From Syntrophomonas sp. UBA5432 (GTDB taxonomy: Bacteria; Bacillota; Syntrophomonadia; Syntrophomonadales; Syntrophomonadaceae), in assembly GCA_002424365.1 (NCBI GenBank), contig DIRQ01000002.1:2663-9904 (forward strand): 7,242 bases of DNA, given 5' to 3'. The stretch's first letter is position 1, and every line of letters begins with the position of its first letter. Below are positions 6,191 through 7,242 of the stretch, piece by piece. The position numbers were made by a program, and so were the translations under genes. The notes under the pieces were generated by a model, which saw nothing but the letters and a program-made list of their open reading frames with translations, searched no databases and had not been told where the DNA came from.

Positions 6191-6360
6191 CTGTCTATTA
6201 ACCTGAGAGATTCACCTTTTAAAGGTTTGCTCCTTCGGTGTCTTACGACTTTCCAGAGTATGTCCGGATATAGTCCTATAACCTGAGAGTTTCATTATTT
6301 ACCCGGGCAGGTAAATAACTTGCTCCTTCGGTATGGCTTTAGCCCCATTCTCCCATATCC
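6189..6360 (-). promoter_or_regulatory. Tandem glycine riboswitch A (two aptamers)
   Basis: A first complete pair of glycine aptamers lies directly downstream of the promoter. Aptamer A1 (6360 to about 6266) has P1 strands GGATAT and ATATCC, then GGGAGAATGG, TACCGAAGGAGCAAG and GAAACTCTCAGG. Aptamer A2 (about 6258-6189) has ACTCTGGAAAGTC, CACCGAAGGAGCAAA and AATCTCTCAGGT, with P1 formed by CUCUG (6258-6254) and CAGAG (6193-6189). It leads into terminator A. It has the same architecture as riboswitch B but differs in the variable stems, so it is not a recent identical duplication. Confidence 0.93.
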
Positions 6361-6407
6361 ATCATTCAAGCTTATTAAATTATGACTAAATTACAGTCTC
6401 TAAGCTT

Positions 6408-6437
6408 AATATACTTTCTACAAATAAACCCTGTCAA
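6408..6437 (-). promoter_or_regulatory. Sigma-A-type promoter of the grd operon
   Basis: A perfect -35 TTGACA (6437-6432), an 18-nt spacer and a -10 TATATT (6413-6408) lie upstream of riboswitch A. Transcription would begin near 6401, about 40 nt before the first aptamer. It lies about 110 bp downstream of the preceding gene's stop codon. Confidence 0.75.
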
Positions 6438-6549
6438 CTACCAAAATTAATCTTTTTCGTAAATGAAATAAGTCCAGGTGATATATAGCCACAGGAAACA
6501 TCTCATAAATATACGGAAAAACTGTTTGTATATAAAAATTTGCAGCTAA

Positions 6550-7218
6550 TTAATAGGTAAAGTAAATTGTTAATTCAGGAACATAAGTTAATGCATATCC
6601 AGGAGAGTTCCATTGCGTTACCCCGAACCTACTATACCAGATTTGGGCAGCTGGTTGCCCATTAAATCTGTTGTCTCTAAAATCGTTTGAAACATAATAT
6701 CCATATCCGTCTTGTTTATATAAACCTACTACCATGCCAGAATATCCACTGGTAGGCATAGTCCTCCATCTAAGCTGAACACCTGTAACAGTTGCATTTT
6801 GACATAATGGATCATTTCGTAAATCCCAAGAAACCAAAGACGACCAATAATTTGCATAATAAATAGAAGAAGTAATAGGGGTAGACGATTTGTAACTTAT
6901 AGATCCACCACCGCCAGATCTTTGGGCCTGCTCAACAGAATCGATTTTAACATTATTTTCAGTTTGCATTGGAATTAAATTATCAGGCAAACTAATTTCT
7001 TCTCCGGATGGTGATGTAATCATTGGCTGGACGTCTTCACCCAAAGGCAATACTGGGTTAGTTTCCGTTACCGGATTTTCTGAAGGCATTATAGTAGTAA
7101 TCCCTGACGGCGTACAAATAATTGAACCCTCCGCAGCCATTGCTACACCACAAAAACCAAATAGCATCACTATCACCATTATAATCATCAGCCGTTTATT
7201 AATTCTCATATTTTTCAT
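6550..7218 (-). CDS. Secreted protein of unknown function
   Basis: I do not recognise this 222-residue protein. It has a clear Sec signal peptide: basic KNMRINKR, a hydrophobic core LMIIMVIVMLFGF and an AMA cleavage site after about residue 28. No lipobox is seen. Residues 30-100 form a Pro/Thr/Ser/Glu-rich, probably disordered linker, followed by SGGGGS (about 101-106). The rest (107-222) is rich in Tyr, Trp and alternating hydrophobics (VTGVQLRWRTM, GMVVGLYKQDGYGYY, ELTIYFTY), which suggests an extracellular beta-sandwich. The start is uncertain: the ATG at 7218 and another three codons later both lack a convincing Shine-Dalgarno. It shares the strand with the grd operon but has no visible functional link to it; the promoter at 6437-6408 separates them. 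Confidence 0.75.
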   Translation of the reverse strand: MKNMRINKRLMIIMVIVMLFGFCGVAMAAEGSIICTPSGITTIMPSENPVTETNPVLPLGEDVQPMITSPSGEEISLPDNLIPMQTENNVKIDSVEQAQRSGGGGSISYKSSTPITSSIYYANYWSSLVSWDLRNDPLCQNATVTGVQLRWRTMPTSGYSGMVVGLYKQDGYGYYVSNDFRDNRFNGQPAAQIWYSRFGVTQWNSPGYALTYVPELTIYFTY

Positions 7219-7242
7219 CTCAGTTCTTTTAATACACCGGAT

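Noticed and set aside
6509..6533. ATATAC/GTATAT hairpin downstream of the secreted-protein gene as terminator
   Set aside because: Only A/T-rich pairs and a very short T-run; too weak to call.

Overview
The window carries most of a glycine reductase (grd) operon on the minus strand, its regulatory leader, and one unrelated upstream gene. Two genes, grdA and grdB, are read through an in-frame TGA as selenocysteine. Together with glycine riboswitches, intrinsic terminators, strong GGAGG-type ribosome binding sites and moderate-to-low GC, this points to a strictly anaerobic, Sec-decoding, amino-acid-fermenting Firmicute of the Clostridia. I cannot name the genus from sequence alone.

Layout, in the direction of transcription (high to low coordinates): a secreted protein of unknown function (7218-6550); a good sigma-A-type promoter (6437-6408); a complete tandem glycine riboswitch with its own terminator (A, 6360-6159); a short spacer holding an orphan Shine-Dalgarno sequence and a 15-codon ORF (6131-6084); a second complete tandem glycine riboswitch with its own terminator (B, 6068-5864); then grdX (5833-5441), trxB (5438-4218), trxA (4206-3886), grdE (3868-2585), a 186-bp gap with a hairpin, grdA (2398-1934, Sec46), grdB (1914-607, Sec350), a 208-bp gap filled by a GACGCGG-rich inverted-repeat element, and the 5' part of grdC (398 to the window edge).

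How the genes work together: TrxB and TrxA pass electrons to selenoprotein GrdA. GrdE (pyruvoyl-containing after self-cleavage) and selenoprotein GrdB bind and activate glycine and release ammonia, giving a carboxymethyl-selenoether on GrdA. GrdC, with GrdD expected beyond the left edge, releases acetyl phosphate, which yields ATP. The glycine-sensing leader fits glycine as the substrate.

The least ordinary points are: two tandem glycine riboswitches in series (four aptamers, two terminators) before one operon; a TrxB whose NADPH-phosphate-binding arginines are replaced by acidic residues and which carries a cysteine-less thioredoxin-like C-terminal domain; the remnant-like spacer between the two riboswitches; and the repeat element between grdB and grdC.
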